From Colwellia sp. RSH04 (GTDB lineage: Bacteria > Pseudomonadota > Gammaproteobacteria > Enterobacterales > Alteromonadaceae): a DNA stretch of 64,000 nt. The stretch is taken from contig NZ_QXIO01000003.1 of the NCBI RefSeq assembly GCF_003545765.1, forward strand, positions 1 to 64,000, written 5' to 3'. Below the pieces are notes generated by a model that saw only the letters and a list, made by a program, of their open reading frames with translations, searched no databases and was not told the origin of the DNA. The position numbers were made by a program, and so were the translations under genes. Below, one piece after another: positions 8,470-17,106 of this stretch (positions within the stretch are counted from its first letter, which is position 1; each line of letters opens with the position of its first letter).

Positions 8470-10275
8470 CTAAGGCATAGTCAACGCTTGCCACTGACTC
8501 ATCGCTGCAGGGTCACCATTTTGAGATTTTATATATAAATTAAGTAATTGTAGTTCATTGCTTTGTCTTTCTTCTATTGGTTTAGCTAGCACTTCAATTA
8601 AATTAATACCTGCTGTATTTTCAGTCTCGATAAAAGCCTTTTTAAAATCAGCCACGCTTTGGCATGTTTGACTATTACCTTGATAGGCAGACACTAAATG
8701 ATGAACATTAAACTGCTCATCATTACAGTGATATATTTTACCGTCGCCACTTTTGCCTAAATGAAAAATATTATTGCGCATATAAATAATAGTGACATCG
8801 GTTTGATCTTTTAAGAAGTGAATAAGTTCGTTCGATTGAAAATGAAAACCACCGTCACCTATAATTACCACTGCTCGCTCTTTAGCCTGTTGTGATTTAA
8901 TACGTTGCGCGACAACTCGTGCATAAGGTAATGCAGTCCCCATGGCACCATACCAAGGATTCGTTATCCACGAACGTCCAAGCATTGACTGTTTAACTGT
9001 TAAACTATAACTCGCAAAGTAGGAATTCCCCACCTCAGGTAAATAAACATGAACTTTATTACTTTGCTGTTGCAGTTCATTTAAGGTATTGGCTAAATTA
9101 TTGAAATCAATGTCTTGTAATTCGGCTTCTAACAATGCACTTTGCTCATTAGCTTTTTGCTCCGTTTTAGTAGCAAGGGCTTGAATATCAAAACGAGGAA
9201 TATCACTATCAAGTAAATAGTTAACTATTTCTATCAGATCTTTCTCAAGTAATGAGCCACCTTTGAGTAAGGTTTTATTGCTAAACCTTTCAATAACATG
9301 AGTACCTGTAGCAAAAGCAATATTACTGTCTTGTGCAAAGATGCTGGTAGCAATATCAATTACATAATCAACATCATTTTCTATGTAGTCTTTACCTGAG
9401 GTTTGGGTGAATACACCGTTATATGCACCTAAACTTAATGGCGCATACTCGTCAAACAACCCTTTTGCAAACCAGGTTGTTGCATAAGGAATATTAAATT
9501 TGTTGGCAAAATCAATAAGTAAACTTTTCAGCTCGGTATTGTGTTTTAACCTGTCACCAATATAAAGCATTGGTTTCTTTGACTGCTGTAATTTTTCAAC
9601 AATTGATTGCACCACTAACTTAGTACCGCCCAGTACATTGCCACCACAACAAATATGGTCAACAGAGTCTGGCAACTGTAACGGTTGGGTTTTAGCAAAC
9701 ACTTGATCTCTTGGTACCTCGATAAATACAGGCTGTTTACTTTTATACGCTTCAACAACTATTTGATAAAAACGTTGACCGGCAATATTTGGGTGCCCTT
9801 CAAGGCGCTGACCTTGTAGCCTTTCTACGCGCATACCTAAAGCAGAAAATGCTTCTAGCGCATTATCATATTCGGCTTTCCATGAAGCGTTAGGGTGGAT
9901 AGTATGGTGAATAGCCAATTGATTGACTTCACTTTCAGCTGGTGCGCCTGAAATAAACACAACAGGCAAACTTTCAGTTACGGCTAATGCGGCGGCACTA
10001 GTGCAAGGTAAGCTGCCTACCATATAGGTAGTTAGGCAAAAACCCATGCCATCTAACTCAGCTTGTGCACATGCTGAAAAGCCAGCATGCATTTCATTAC
10101 TCGATGGGCAAATATCTATTTCATCACCTAATGCTGAAATAAGGTTTGCAGCAAAATCACCTCCTACACCATAGATATGTTTACCGCCAAAGAATTGAAT
10201 AACTTCACGCATGACTTCACCTAAGGTGGGTAATTGTTCGCTGTAGGTTTTCCCGAAATTTGTTTCGTAGGACAT
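8470..10275 (-). CDS. thiamine-diphosphate-dependent 2-oxoacid decarboxylase-like protein
   Basis: 601 residues with the three-domain layout of the pyruvate/indolepyruvate decarboxylase and acetolactate synthase superfamily. The N-terminal pyrimidine-binding domain has the conserved Glu in SSNEMHAGF (about residue 61). The C-terminal diphosphate-binding domain has IIGDGGFHFQSNEL...NN (GDG then NN), which coordinates Mg and ThDP. Length is slightly above the 550 of typical pyruvate decarboxylases. Substrate cannot be read from the sequence: a decarboxylase of pyruvate or another 2-oxoacid is most likely. Start supported by AGGTGA upstream. An FNR-like box at 10338-10351 would fit anaerobic, fermentative expression. 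Confidence 0.75.
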   Translation of the reverse strand: MSYETNFGKTYSEQLPTLGEVMREVIQFFGGKHIYGVGGDFAANLISALGDEIDICPSSNEMHAGFSACAQAELDGMGFCLTTYMVGSLPCTSAAALAVTESLPVVFISGAPAESEVNQLAIHHTIHPNASWKAEYDNALEAFSALGMRVERLQGQRLEGHPNIAGQRFYQIVVEAYKSKQPVFIEVPRDQVFAKTQPLQLPDSVDHICCGGNVLGGTKLVVQSIVEKLQQSKKPMLYIGDRLKHNTELKSLLIDFANKFNIPYATTWFAKGLFDEYAPLSLGAYNGVFTQTSGKDYIENDVDYVIDIATSIFAQDSNIAFATGTHVIERFSNKTLLKGGSLLEKDLIEIVNYLLDSDIPRFDIQALATKTEQKANEQSALLEAELQDIDFNNLANTLNELQQQSNKVHVYLPEVGNSYFASYSLTVKQSMLGRSWITNPWYGAMGTALPYARVVAQRIKSQQAKERAVVIIGDGGFHFQSNELIHFLKDQTDVTIIYMRNNIFHLGKSGDGKIYHCNDEQFNVHHLVSAYQGNSQTCQSVADFKKAFIETENTAGINLIEVLAKPIEERQSNELQLLNLYIKSQNGDPAAMSQWQALTMP

Positions 10276-10337
10276 TTTGTCACCTGAGTATTGATAATAA
10301 ATAAATCAATACTCTAAAAGAGAAAAAAGTTTACGCG

Positions 10338-10351
10338 CTGATCGAGATCAT
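10338..10351 (-). promoter_or_regulatory. FNR-like box upstream of the ThDP decarboxylase gene
   Basis: CTGAT-CGAG-ATCAT matches the FNR/EtrA consensus TTGAT-N4-ATCAA at 8 of 10 positions. A TAGAGT -10-like hexamer on the minus strand near 10312-10317 would put the transcription start near 10304, about 41 bases from the box centre, the class II activator position. The promoter assignment is inferred. Confidence 0.45.
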
Positions 10352-10482
10352 AGTTTACCTAAACCACAACAAACCAATGAACACTTAGATGTTCACGGTT
10401 TTTTACACTGACTGTAAAGTTTACTTTTGATCGGTTGGCGTAGTAGAAGTTTAGGAGAGCGTTGAAAAAATTTGGCAATAAA

Positions 10483-10504
10483 AAGGCATGAAAAATCATG
10501 CCTT
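10483..10504 (-). terminator. terminator after the small secreted protein gene
   Basis: Stem aaggcatga (10483-10491) / tcatgcctt (10496-10504), loop aaaa. On the minus strand it is followed by TTTTATT, so it terminates the gene ending at 10535. Confidence 0.8.
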
Positions 10505-10534
10505 ATCTATTTTTCTCGGTAGCGTAACGTAGAA

Positions 10535-10876
10535 CTAATTAGCCATTAGCAACAGTAACTTTTCTTCGACTTTAGTGCAGTATTTTAGTGCGTGGATATT
10601 AGGCTTTAATCCCTCTTGATCAGCTTGTCTTCGTTGCTTATTTGCCGCTATATTAATAATAGTCAGTACGTTTTGTTCACCAGATAACTGGCTGATAATT
10701 TTCTTATATATATCAGCACCTCCGGTATTATAAAAATCGGTACCTGATCGCTTATGCGCTACATAGCAACTAGCAATTTCACTGGATAATTCATCTTCAG
10801 AAACCGCATGAGCATTTGAAAATATATACACACTTAAAGTCGTTATTAATAGCAAACAGCTTATCACTTTAACCAT
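10535..10876 (-). CDS. small secreted protein of unknown function
   Basis: 113 residues. A clear signal peptide (MVKVISCLLLITTLSVYIFSNAHA, cleavage near residue 24) is followed by about 89 mostly helical, soluble residues with two cysteines (ASCYVAH and KYCTKVEE) that could form a disulphide. No known family recognised. It stands alone, with its own terminator, between the ThDP enzyme and glutaryl-CoA dehydrogenase genes, all on the minus strand. Confidence 0.65.
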   Translation of the reverse strand: MVKVISCLLLITTLSVYIFSNAHAVSEDELSSEIASCYVAHKRSGTDFYNTGGADIYKKIISQLSGEQNVLTIINIAANKQRRQADQEGLKPNIHALKYCTKVEEKLLLLMAN

Positions 10877-10993
10877 CTTTATTCCTTTAATTCAAATGCA
10901 AAAATCCCTAATCAGTTAAAAATATTACTCAATTAACATTGTTTAACTACTGCGCACAGTATAGACATGCCTGAATAAAATGAAACTATTCCC

Positions 10994-12187
10994 TTAAAAA
11001 AATGCCTGAATGCCTGTTTGCGCTCTACCTAAAATAAGCGCATGGACATCGTGCGTACCTTCATACGTATTAACGGCTTCTAAATTCATTACATGACGTA
11101 TAATATGAAACTCATCGCTCACACCATTACCACCGTGCATATCACGTGCTTGCCTCGCGATATCAAGCGCTTTACCACAAGAATTGCGTTTTATTAATGA
11201 TATTGCTTCTGGAGCAAGATTGTTTTGATCCATTAGTCGCCCTACCTGCAAACAAGCCATTAAACCTGTTGTAATTTCAGTTTGCATATCAGCCAATTTC
11301 TTTTGAATTAACTGTGTTGCAGCTAAAGGTTTGCCAAACTGCTCCCTGTCTAAGGTGTATTGTCTTGCGCCATGCCAGCAAAACTCTGCTGCGCCTAATG
11401 CGCCCCATGCAATACCATAACGAGCCTTGTTTAAACAACCAAAAGGCCCTGATAACCCTTTCGCTTTTGGTAGCATATTTTCTTTAGGTACAAAGACATT
11501 GTCCATGACAATCTCTCCGGTTATTGAGGCACGCAACGAAAATTTACCTTCAATTTTTGGTGCTGATAAACCTATCATGCCCTTTTCAAGAATAAAGCCT
11601 CGAATAACCCCCTCTAACTTCGCCCATACAATAAAGATATTGGCAACGGGTGAATTAGTGATCCACATTTTACTACCAGTAATTTGAAAGCCGCCCGAAA
11701 CCTCGACTGCTTTTGTCGCCATGCTCGCTGGATCAGAACCTGAATTAGGCTCTGTTAAACCGAAACAGCCTATGTATTCACCAGAAGCAAGTTTGGGTAG
11801 GTATTTTAATTTTTGCGCTTCACTACCATAAGCATGAATGGGGTGCATCACTAAAGACGATTGAACACTCATGGCGCTACGATAACCGCTATCAACTCGC
11901 TCAACTTCTCGCGCGATTAAGCCATAAGTCACATAATTAACACCAGCGCAGCCATATTTTTCTTCAATCGTAGCCCCTAGCAAACCTAATTCACCAAATT
12001 CCTTCATGATATTCACATCGAATTCTTCATTGCGATTGGCAAGTAAAATACGTGGCATCAACTTATCTTGGCAATATTGATGTGCGCTATCACGGACAAT
12101 GCGTTCTTCTTCACTGAGCAAAGAATCGAGCAGTAATGGATCTTGCCAATTAAAACGAGGTTTTGATGATTGTGATTGAGTCGCCAT
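10994..12187 (-). CDS. gcdH: glutaryl-CoA dehydrogenase
   Basis: 397 residues from the ATG at 12187, chosen over the longer frame start at 12247 because AGAGAAG lies directly upstream and the family starts near the [11 protein letters not shown] segment. It is an acyl-CoA dehydrogenase with the FAD-contact motif [35 protein letters not shown], and the catalytic Glu in [17 protein letters not shown] near the C-terminus, characteristic of the glutaryl-CoA branch. It oxidises and decarboxylates glutaryl-CoA to crotonyl-CoA in lysine and tryptophan breakdown, passing electrons to ETF. No other catabolic genes are next to it. Confidence 0.93.
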   Translation of the reverse strand: MATQSQSSKPRFNWQDPLLLDSLLSEEERIVRDSAHQYCQDKLMPRILLANRNEEFDVNIMKEFGELGLLGATIEEKYGCAGVNYVTYGLIAREVERVDSGYRSAMSVQSSLVMHPIHAYGSEAQKLKYLPKLASGEYIGCFGLTEPNSGSDPASMATKAVEVSGGFQITGSKMWITNSPVANIFIVWAKLEGVIRGFILEKGMIGLSAPKIEGKFSLRASITGEIVMDNVFVPKENMLPKAKGLSGPFGCLNKARYGIAWGALGAAEFCWHGARQYTLDREQFGKPLAATQLIQKKLADMQTEITTGLMACLQVGRLMDQNNLAPEAISLIKRNSCGKALDIARQARDMHGGNGVSDEFHIIRHVMNLEAVNTYEGTHDVHALILGRAQTGIQAFF

Positions 12188-12613
12188 GTTCTTCTCTATT
12201 ATGCGCAATAAAAATTTAGCTGAAATAGTAATTGAAAGCGTGCACAAGTCAATTTAAAGCACAATGAGACATGCGCTAGAACAATAAAACAATGTCATTA
12301 TATTGTCTGACAAAGCAAAACAGTTTAGCGATATTTACATTACTGTTTCACACAAGCTTACTTTGCATGCTATGCAAAAAACATCGACTAATAAATCTCA
12401 ACACGAAATAAGCAAGATGACTCAGTAAGCTATTTTCGCGCTGTCATACATTGCTTTTTGTGCCAATAAAAAGTATTGACTTAGCCGTTAACGTTATCTT
12501 TTAAAAATCAACAGCCATCATCATTTACACTTTTTAAACAAATAAGCATCAATGGGCAAAGTCAGTGTCAGTTACATTATGGTAACATGTCGGCAAATTA
12601 TCATTAATTAATC
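12188..12613. other. intergenic region between divergent gcdH and mipA
   Basis: 426 bases that must hold both promoters. Visible structure is limited to a small palindrome ttgcat-gct-atgcaa at 12363-12377 and the GTTAC/GTAAC inverted repeat near the mipA start, listed separately. No RNA gene or credible small ORF was seen. Confidence 0.5.
12571..12587 (+). promoter_or_regulatory. possible RstA-type operator in the mipA promoter
   Basis: The inverted repeat gttac-attatg-gtaac contains TACAT-TATG-GTAACA. This resembles the E. coli RstA box TACATNTNGTTACA with one extra spacer base and one mismatch. It lies 27-43 bases upstream of the mipA ATG, and an RstA-like regulator is encoded three genes downstream. 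Autoregulation is inferred. Confidence 0.35.
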
Positions 12614-13507
12614 ATGACTATGCCTAGTAAACAATGCTTATCAACCGCTTTATCGCTCTTTTTTGCTGCCTGTTTACTTAGTATTTCTTTACCAAGTTTT
12701 GCCGATAACGAAACTTCGCCAGAGCAAACAGAGAAATCCGGCGCATTCGAATGGCAAATAGTATTGGATTTAGCGTTGGTTTATGACCCTAAAATTATAA
12801 CGGGAATTGAACAAGAAAAACCATGGCACTATATGAAACCAGGGCTGTTAGTCGACTTATCGTATAAAGGTTTTTTTCTGCAAAGCAACCAGCGTCGCAC
12901 TAACTTAGCATTAGGCGGTATTGAGTTTGGTTACCACATTCAAGAGAAAGAAGATTGGCAGCTTGATATTCTAATCAAAAGTTATATGGAAGGCTTTGAT
13001 TCGGAATCTTTAATTGAGTATGGCAGTGGCGATGATGCCCTAAAAGGGCTAAGTAAGCGTGACAGTATCGTTGGCGTTGCTTTAAGGTATTCATATTATA
13101 CCGATGATGCATTATTAACACTCGATATTGCTTCAGCTCAAGCAGGTGATGATGAAAATGGTAATCATGTCCAAGGCTTTATTTTTGATAGTTTTTATAG
13201 CTACTTAATTCAGCATCGTAACTGGGATATTTATGTGGGCGGAGGCTTTACATATTATTCGCAAAATATAATGGATTACTACATTGGTGTTAGCTCTATA
13301 GAGGCCAATGAGAACAGAACAGAATTCACCGCTGACGAAGGTTACAGAACACAATTAGAGCTATATGCGCAACACCCTATTTCTGAAAGTTGGTCTTTTA
13401 ATACTGGAGTAACACATAGCTATTTTTCATCGAATGTAAAAGATAGTCCGCTCGTCGACACAAACCAAGTTACTCAGGTCATGGTTGGGGTGCTCTATGT
13501 GTTCTAA
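12614..13507 (+). CDS. MipA/OmpV-family outer membrane protein
   Basis: 297 residues: signal peptide (cleavage near SFADNE, residue 31) followed by amphipathic strands and a C-terminal VMVGVLYVF ending in Phe, the outer-membrane barrel signature. The YYIGVSSIEANENRTEF and SPLVDTNQVTQ segments match the MipA/OmpV family. Members are outer-membrane proteins linked to murein-synthesising scaffolds or to antimicrobial and osmotic responses; the exact role here is unknown. It is first in a four-gene unit and overlaps the DUF3019 gene by 23 bases, implying translational coupling. Confidence 0.85.
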   Translation: MTMPSKQCLSTALSLFFAACLLSISLPSFADNETSPEQTEKSGAFEWQIVLDLALVYDPKIITGIEQEKPWHYMKPGLLVDLSYKGFFLQSNQRRTNLALGGIEFGYHIQEKEDWQLDILIKSYMEGFDSESLIEYGSGDDALKGLSKRDSIVGVALRYSYYTDDALLTLDIASAQAGDDENGNHVQGFIFDSFYSYLIQHRNWDIYVGGGFTYYSQNIMDYYIGVSSIEANENRTEFTADEGYRTQLELYAQHPISESWSFNTGVTHSYFSSNVKDSPLVDTNQVTQVMVGVLYVF

Positions 13508-13973
13508 TCTAGGCAAAGGAGTTGTCTTGTTTTGGTTTTTATTTGTGAGTGTACCGAGTAATAGTAAAGCCTTAATTGAAAAGCAAAGCAAAAGCATGCC
13601 TTTAGCTGAAGCTTTAGTTAACGTGAGTGAAACTCCCCTCAAACAAATTGAAGAAACACCTATTAGTTTTAAAGCTCAACCTGAACAATGTGTAACATTA
13701 CGACAAGGAAGAAAATGTTTTGCCAGCGTAACACTTGAGTGGCAAGCCGAAACAGAACAAAGCTTGTGTTTACACGAATATGGTCATCAAAAAGAAATTG
13801 CCTGTTGGCAAGGTAATAAAAACGCCAAAGTTGAGTTTGAATTTGAGTCTAATGAGACTGTCGTTTATCAACTGATAAGCAACGAAAACCAAGAAATTAT
13901 GGCGCAAACACAAATCAAGGTAAGTTGGCTACATAAAAAAAGCTCTCGCAAAAAGCGCTGGCGACTATTCTAA
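13485..13973 (+). CDS. DUF3019-family small secreted protein
   Basis: 162 residues (an ATG at 13497 is an equally good start). A hydrophobic N-terminal segment (about 11-25) suggests export. The conserved core runs CVTLRQGRKCFASVTLEWQ, then CLHEYG, IACWQG, FEFESNETVVYQL and a basic tail ending KKRWRLF. The four cysteines in these motifs may form disulphides. This pattern fits DUF3019, a family of unknown function commonly found beside mipA and an OmpR-type regulator in Shewanella and relatives. The overlap with mipA suggests the two products act together in the envelope. Confidence 0.75.
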   Translation: MGCSMCSNLGKGVVLFWFLFVSVPSNSKALIEKQSKSMPLAEALVNVSETPLKQIEETPISFKAQPEQCVTLRQGRKCFASVTLEWQAETEQSLCLHEYGHQKEIACWQGNKNAKVEFEFESNETVVYQLISNENQEIMAQTQIKVSWLHKKSSRKKRWRLF

Positions 13974-14021
13974 GAAAACAGTGCACCGAGCACATTAATT
14001 AGCATGTATTAAGGAAATTCT

Positions 14022-14741
14022 ATGCACCATATTTTACTTGTTGAAGATGATATGAGTTTAGCCAACTGGGTAAGTGAATACTTAACGGAACAAGGCTTTA
14101 CAGTAACCCACAAAGCACGTGGCGATGAGGTACTCGATGTTATTCTTAACACACCGATAGACTTAGTATTACTCGATGTTATGTTACCTGGTTTAAATGG
14201 CATTGAAGTATGTCGTGCCATAAGACAACACAAATCATTGCCTATAATTATGTTAACCGCGCGGGCTGACGAGTTTGATGAAGTCATAGGGCTTGAAGCA
14301 GGTGCTGATGATTATGTTATTAAGCCCGTACGTCCTCGTGCTTTACTCGCGAGAATTAATCGCCAATTAACAAATAAACAGCTCAATACCCCCCCAGATA
14401 ACAAATTAACTTTTGGTGAACTAGTTATCAACCAAGAAGCCAAACGAGTCACTTATCAAGGTGAAGAAATTGAACTATCAACCAGTCTATTTTCTTTTTT
14501 AACCTTTTTGGCTGAACATGCAGGTACCGTTGTAGACAGAGACTCTGTTTTTAAAGCGCTTAAGAAAAGAGAATATGACGGGCAAGATCGTCGTTTCGAT
14601 GTAATGCTTTCAACCCTAAGAAAAGTCTTTAACGATGATCCTCAAAAACCGCAAAAGTTTAAAACGGTATGGGGAAAAGGTTATTTATTTGTCAGTGACG
14701 CTTGGCAAGAAAATTCAACTACTCCCAAGTCTGAAACTTAA
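14022..14741 (+). CDS. rstA: RstA-like OmpR-family response regulator
   Basis: 239 residues. The receiver domain (1-115) has the acidic pair in VEDD, phospho-acceptor Asp in LVLLDVMLPG (about residue 51), Thr in MLTAR and Lys in VIKPV. The winged-helix effector (130-230) has YDGQDRRFDVMLSTLRK and KTVWGKGYLFVSDAWQ, which line up well with E. coli RstA. It is 48 bases after the DUF3019 gene and 17 before the kinase, so it is part of the same operon. It probably controls the operon through the palindrome upstream of mipA. The RstA assignment is by motif recall rather than a tree. Confidence 0.85.
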   Translation: MHHILLVEDDMSLANWVSEYLTEQGFTVTHKARGDEVLDVILNTPIDLVLLDVMLPGLNGIEVCRAIRQHKSLPIIMLTARADEFDEVIGLEAGADDYVIKPVRPRALLARINRQLTNKQLNTPPDNKLTFGELVINQEAKRVTYQGEEIELSTSLFSFLTFLAEHAGTVVDRDSVFKALKKREYDGQDRRFDVMLSTLRKVFNDDPQKPQKFKTVWGKGYLFVSDAWQENSTTPKSET

Positions 14742-14758
14742 CAGAGTCAATAAGCTTT

Positions 14759-16069
14759 ATGCGCACGCTTTACCTTAGTATTATTTTTACTGTATTAGGC
14801 TCTCTCTTTATTATTGGCCTAGGGCTAGATAAATTAGCTGAGAAAGTTGAACAAGCTCAAGTTTCTCATCAAAAAAACTACACCACTGACGTATACCAAC
14901 AACTTATCAATGGCTTAAGTAAAGAATTAAACCAATTTCCCGTGCACCGTTTACCTGAAAAGTTGCATAACTTTCATCAGCTCTATCAGTTTAATGTATC
15001 ACTAATCTCACGAGAAAATATAGCCTTACCCGTTAGCTTGCATCAAAAGCTGGAACAAGAAAGTAGCTTATACCTTGCAACAGATGATGCACAGTATTTA
15101 CTGAAAACATTAGCCTCTCATCCGCAATTATTATTGCAATTAGATATACCTGACGAACCTGAAATAGACAGTTCATTCAACTTTGTGCTCACTGTAATTT
15201 TGTACCTCAGCATATGCTGTATATTGATTATTTGGTTGTTCCCTCTTACTAGGCGCCTTTATTTATTAAACCAAACCGCGGCTAAGATTGGTGCGGGTCA
15301 ACTTGATGCCAGAATAAAGCCCAGTACTATTTCCTATATCAAAATGTTTGAGAATAGCTTCAATGATATGGCTAACAAAATAGAGAAGTTAGTCGCAGAC
15401 AATAAACTCCTAGCAAGAGGGTTATCACATGATATTCGCACACCTATTGCCTGTTTACGCTTTGGTTTAGAAGCCGCTATTGATACGCCAACTATTGAAA
15501 AAAAGAATGAATATCTCAATAGAATGGAACACGAACTAACCCGCATGGAAGACATGACCAGCGCATTTTTAGATTTTGCTTCAATGGAAAGGCAGGCATT
15601 ACATCTTAAACAAAGTAAAGTCTCTGTTTTTGAATTACTCTCATCAGTTAAAAATGATTGCCAACCGCTCGCTATCAAAGAAAATATCACTATTAATTTA
15701 CATGTTAATCATCAGGAGAATACTAAGCAAATTCTTGATTATCACTGGTGTTATAGGGCTCTGACAAACTTATTAACCAATGCAATAAGTTATGCAAATA
15801 GTACCGTTGAAATAACGTTAAAGAAGCAAGCCAAGCAACTCATTATAACCATTGAAGATGATGGAAAAGGCATTGATGAGGATAAGTTAGATATTATTTT
15901 CACACCCTTTGTAAAATTAGATACTGATATCCCTCGAGAACAAGGCCATTTTGGTTTGGGTTTGGCAATTTGTGCCAAGGTTATGCATTGGCATAAGGGC
16001 AGCATTTATGCGAGTCGAAGCGACAAACTAACTGGTGCTTGTTTTACCCTTAAATTTCCAAGCAATTAA
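14759..16069 (+). CDS. rstB: RstB-like sensor histidine kinase
   Basis: 436 residues. One membrane helix at 1-22, a periplasmic sensor of about 115 residues, a second helix at about 141-162, then HAMP (ARIKPSTISYIKMFENSFNDMANKI). The dimerisation helix carries the phospho-His in GLSHDIRTP (about 223). The ATPase domain has N-box NLLTNAISYA, G1 DDGKGID and G2 GHFGLGLAIC. FTPFVKLDTD and the overall size match RstB. It phosphorylates the adjacent regulator. The inducing signal is not evident; RstB systems in other bacteria respond to acid or low Mg. Confidence 0.85.
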   Translation: MRTLYLSIIFTVLGSLFIIGLGLDKLAEKVEQAQVSHQKNYTTDVYQQLINGLSKELNQFPVHRLPEKLHNFHQLYQFNVSLISRENIALPVSLHQKLEQESSLYLATDDAQYLLKTLASHPQLLLQLDIPDEPEIDSSFNFVLTVILYLSICCILIIWLFPLTRRLYLLNQTAAKIGAGQLDARIKPSTISYIKMFENSFNDMANKIEKLVADNKLLARGLSHDIRTPIACLRFGLEAAIDTPTIEKKNEYLNRMEHELTRMEDMTSAFLDFASMERQALHLKQSKVSVFELLSSVKNDCQPLAIKENITINLHVNHQENTKQILDYHWCYRALTNLLTNAISYANSTVEITLKKQAKQLIITIEDDGKGIDEDKLDIIFTPFVKLDTDIPREQGHFGLGLAICAKVMHWHKGSIYASRSDKLTGACFTLKFPSN

Positions 16070-16123
16070 CGGTGTATAATTGGCGGTATACTATAAGAAT
16101 ACGTTGAGTAAAGTTACGCTTAA

Positions 16124-17002
16124 ATGAAAACATTAGTGATATTAGCCGCTGGTTTAGGTTCTCGATTTGGTGGCGACAAGCAGCTAACAGAATTTGGCCC
16201 ACAAAGTAAAACCCTGATGGAATACAACATAATTCATGCTGTAGAGGCTGGGTTTGAACGATGCTTATTTGTTATTCGTCCAGCGTTACAATCTTTCTTT
16301 GATAAGCAAATAGTTCCCCGACTACCCAAATCACTCACTGTCGATTTCGTTCATCAAACAACCCATGATCTACCTTTAAATTGCTCAATAGCAGAGACTC
16401 GACAGAAACCATTAGGCACTGCCCATGCGCTATGGTGTTGTCGCAAAAAATTAACGGGTAATTTCGCCGTAATAAATGCTGACGATTACTATGGCGCTGA
16501 TTGCTTTAATCAACTCATTTTACATTATCAACATACAACTAATAACTATTTAATGGTTGCTTATCAACTTGAACAAACACTCTCTCAATTTGGCGGTGTT
16601 AACCGAGGTATATGCAAACTGTCCGATCACAACACGTTACTTTCGATTGAAGAAGGTAAAAATATTATTGAACACAATCATAAAATAACTGCAATATTTT
16701 CAGATCACACCAGAGAATTAACAGATAATAATTTAGTTTCGATGAATTGCTGGTTGTTCACTTCAGATATTTTCTCAGCCATTGAACAAGTACTTTGTTC
16801 GTTATTATCAAACGACGCCGTGGATAAACTCAATCAGTCGGCTGAATGTTACTTACCCGACGTTGTTATGTCACAAATCAATACAGTGCAAAAACAAGTT
16901 AAGGTGGTAACAACCTCAGCAAAATGGTTTGGCTTAACATTTAGGGAAGACACTGACCTTGTAGAAGAAAAAATAACTGCTCTTTTTTCTAAAAAAATGT
17001 AG
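16124..17002 (+). CDS. sugar-phosphate nucleotidyltransferase
   Basis: 292 residues, single-domain nucleotidyltransferase. The N-terminal signature LVILAAGLGSRFGGDKQLTEFGP has the GXGXR and Lys that bind the nucleotide. PLGTAHALWCC and FAVINADDYYG provide the base-binding and metal (D-D) positions. Members transfer NMP to a sugar 1-phosphate. The downstream neighbour, 104 bases away on the same strand, resembles N-acetylhexosamine 1-kinase, so the likely substrate is GlcNAc- or GalNAc-1-phosphate, giving UDP-HexNAc. That pairing is an inference from context; a mannose-1-phosphate or glucose-1-phosphate specificity cannot be excluded. Confidence 0.75.
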   Translation: MKTLVILAAGLGSRFGGDKQLTEFGPQSKTLMEYNIIHAVEAGFERCLFVIRPALQSFFDKQIVPRLPKSLTVDFVHQTTHDLPLNCSIAETRQKPLGTAHALWCCRKKLTGNFAVINADDYYGADCFNQLILHYQHTTNNYLMVAYQLEQTLSQFGGVNRGICKLSDHNTLLSIEEGKNIIEHNHKITAIFSDHTRELTDNNLVSMNCWLFTSDIFSAIEQVLCSLLSNDAVDKLNQSAECYLPDVVMSQINTVQKQVKVVTTSAKWFGLTFREDTDLVEEKITALFSKKM

Positions 17003-17106
17003 AATAGCGGCCTAATTTGCAGGTTGTTATTAAACAACAAACAATCATTTCTCACGATTTTCCCGCAAAATCAGTTTGAGCAGTATCATTAAGCATAAAT
17101 AGTTAT

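Noticed and set aside
12363-12377. Palindrome ttgcat-gct-atgcaa in the gcdH-mipA gap
   Set aside because: Short (6-base arms), and no known regulator matches it; likely to occur by chance in AT-rich DNA.
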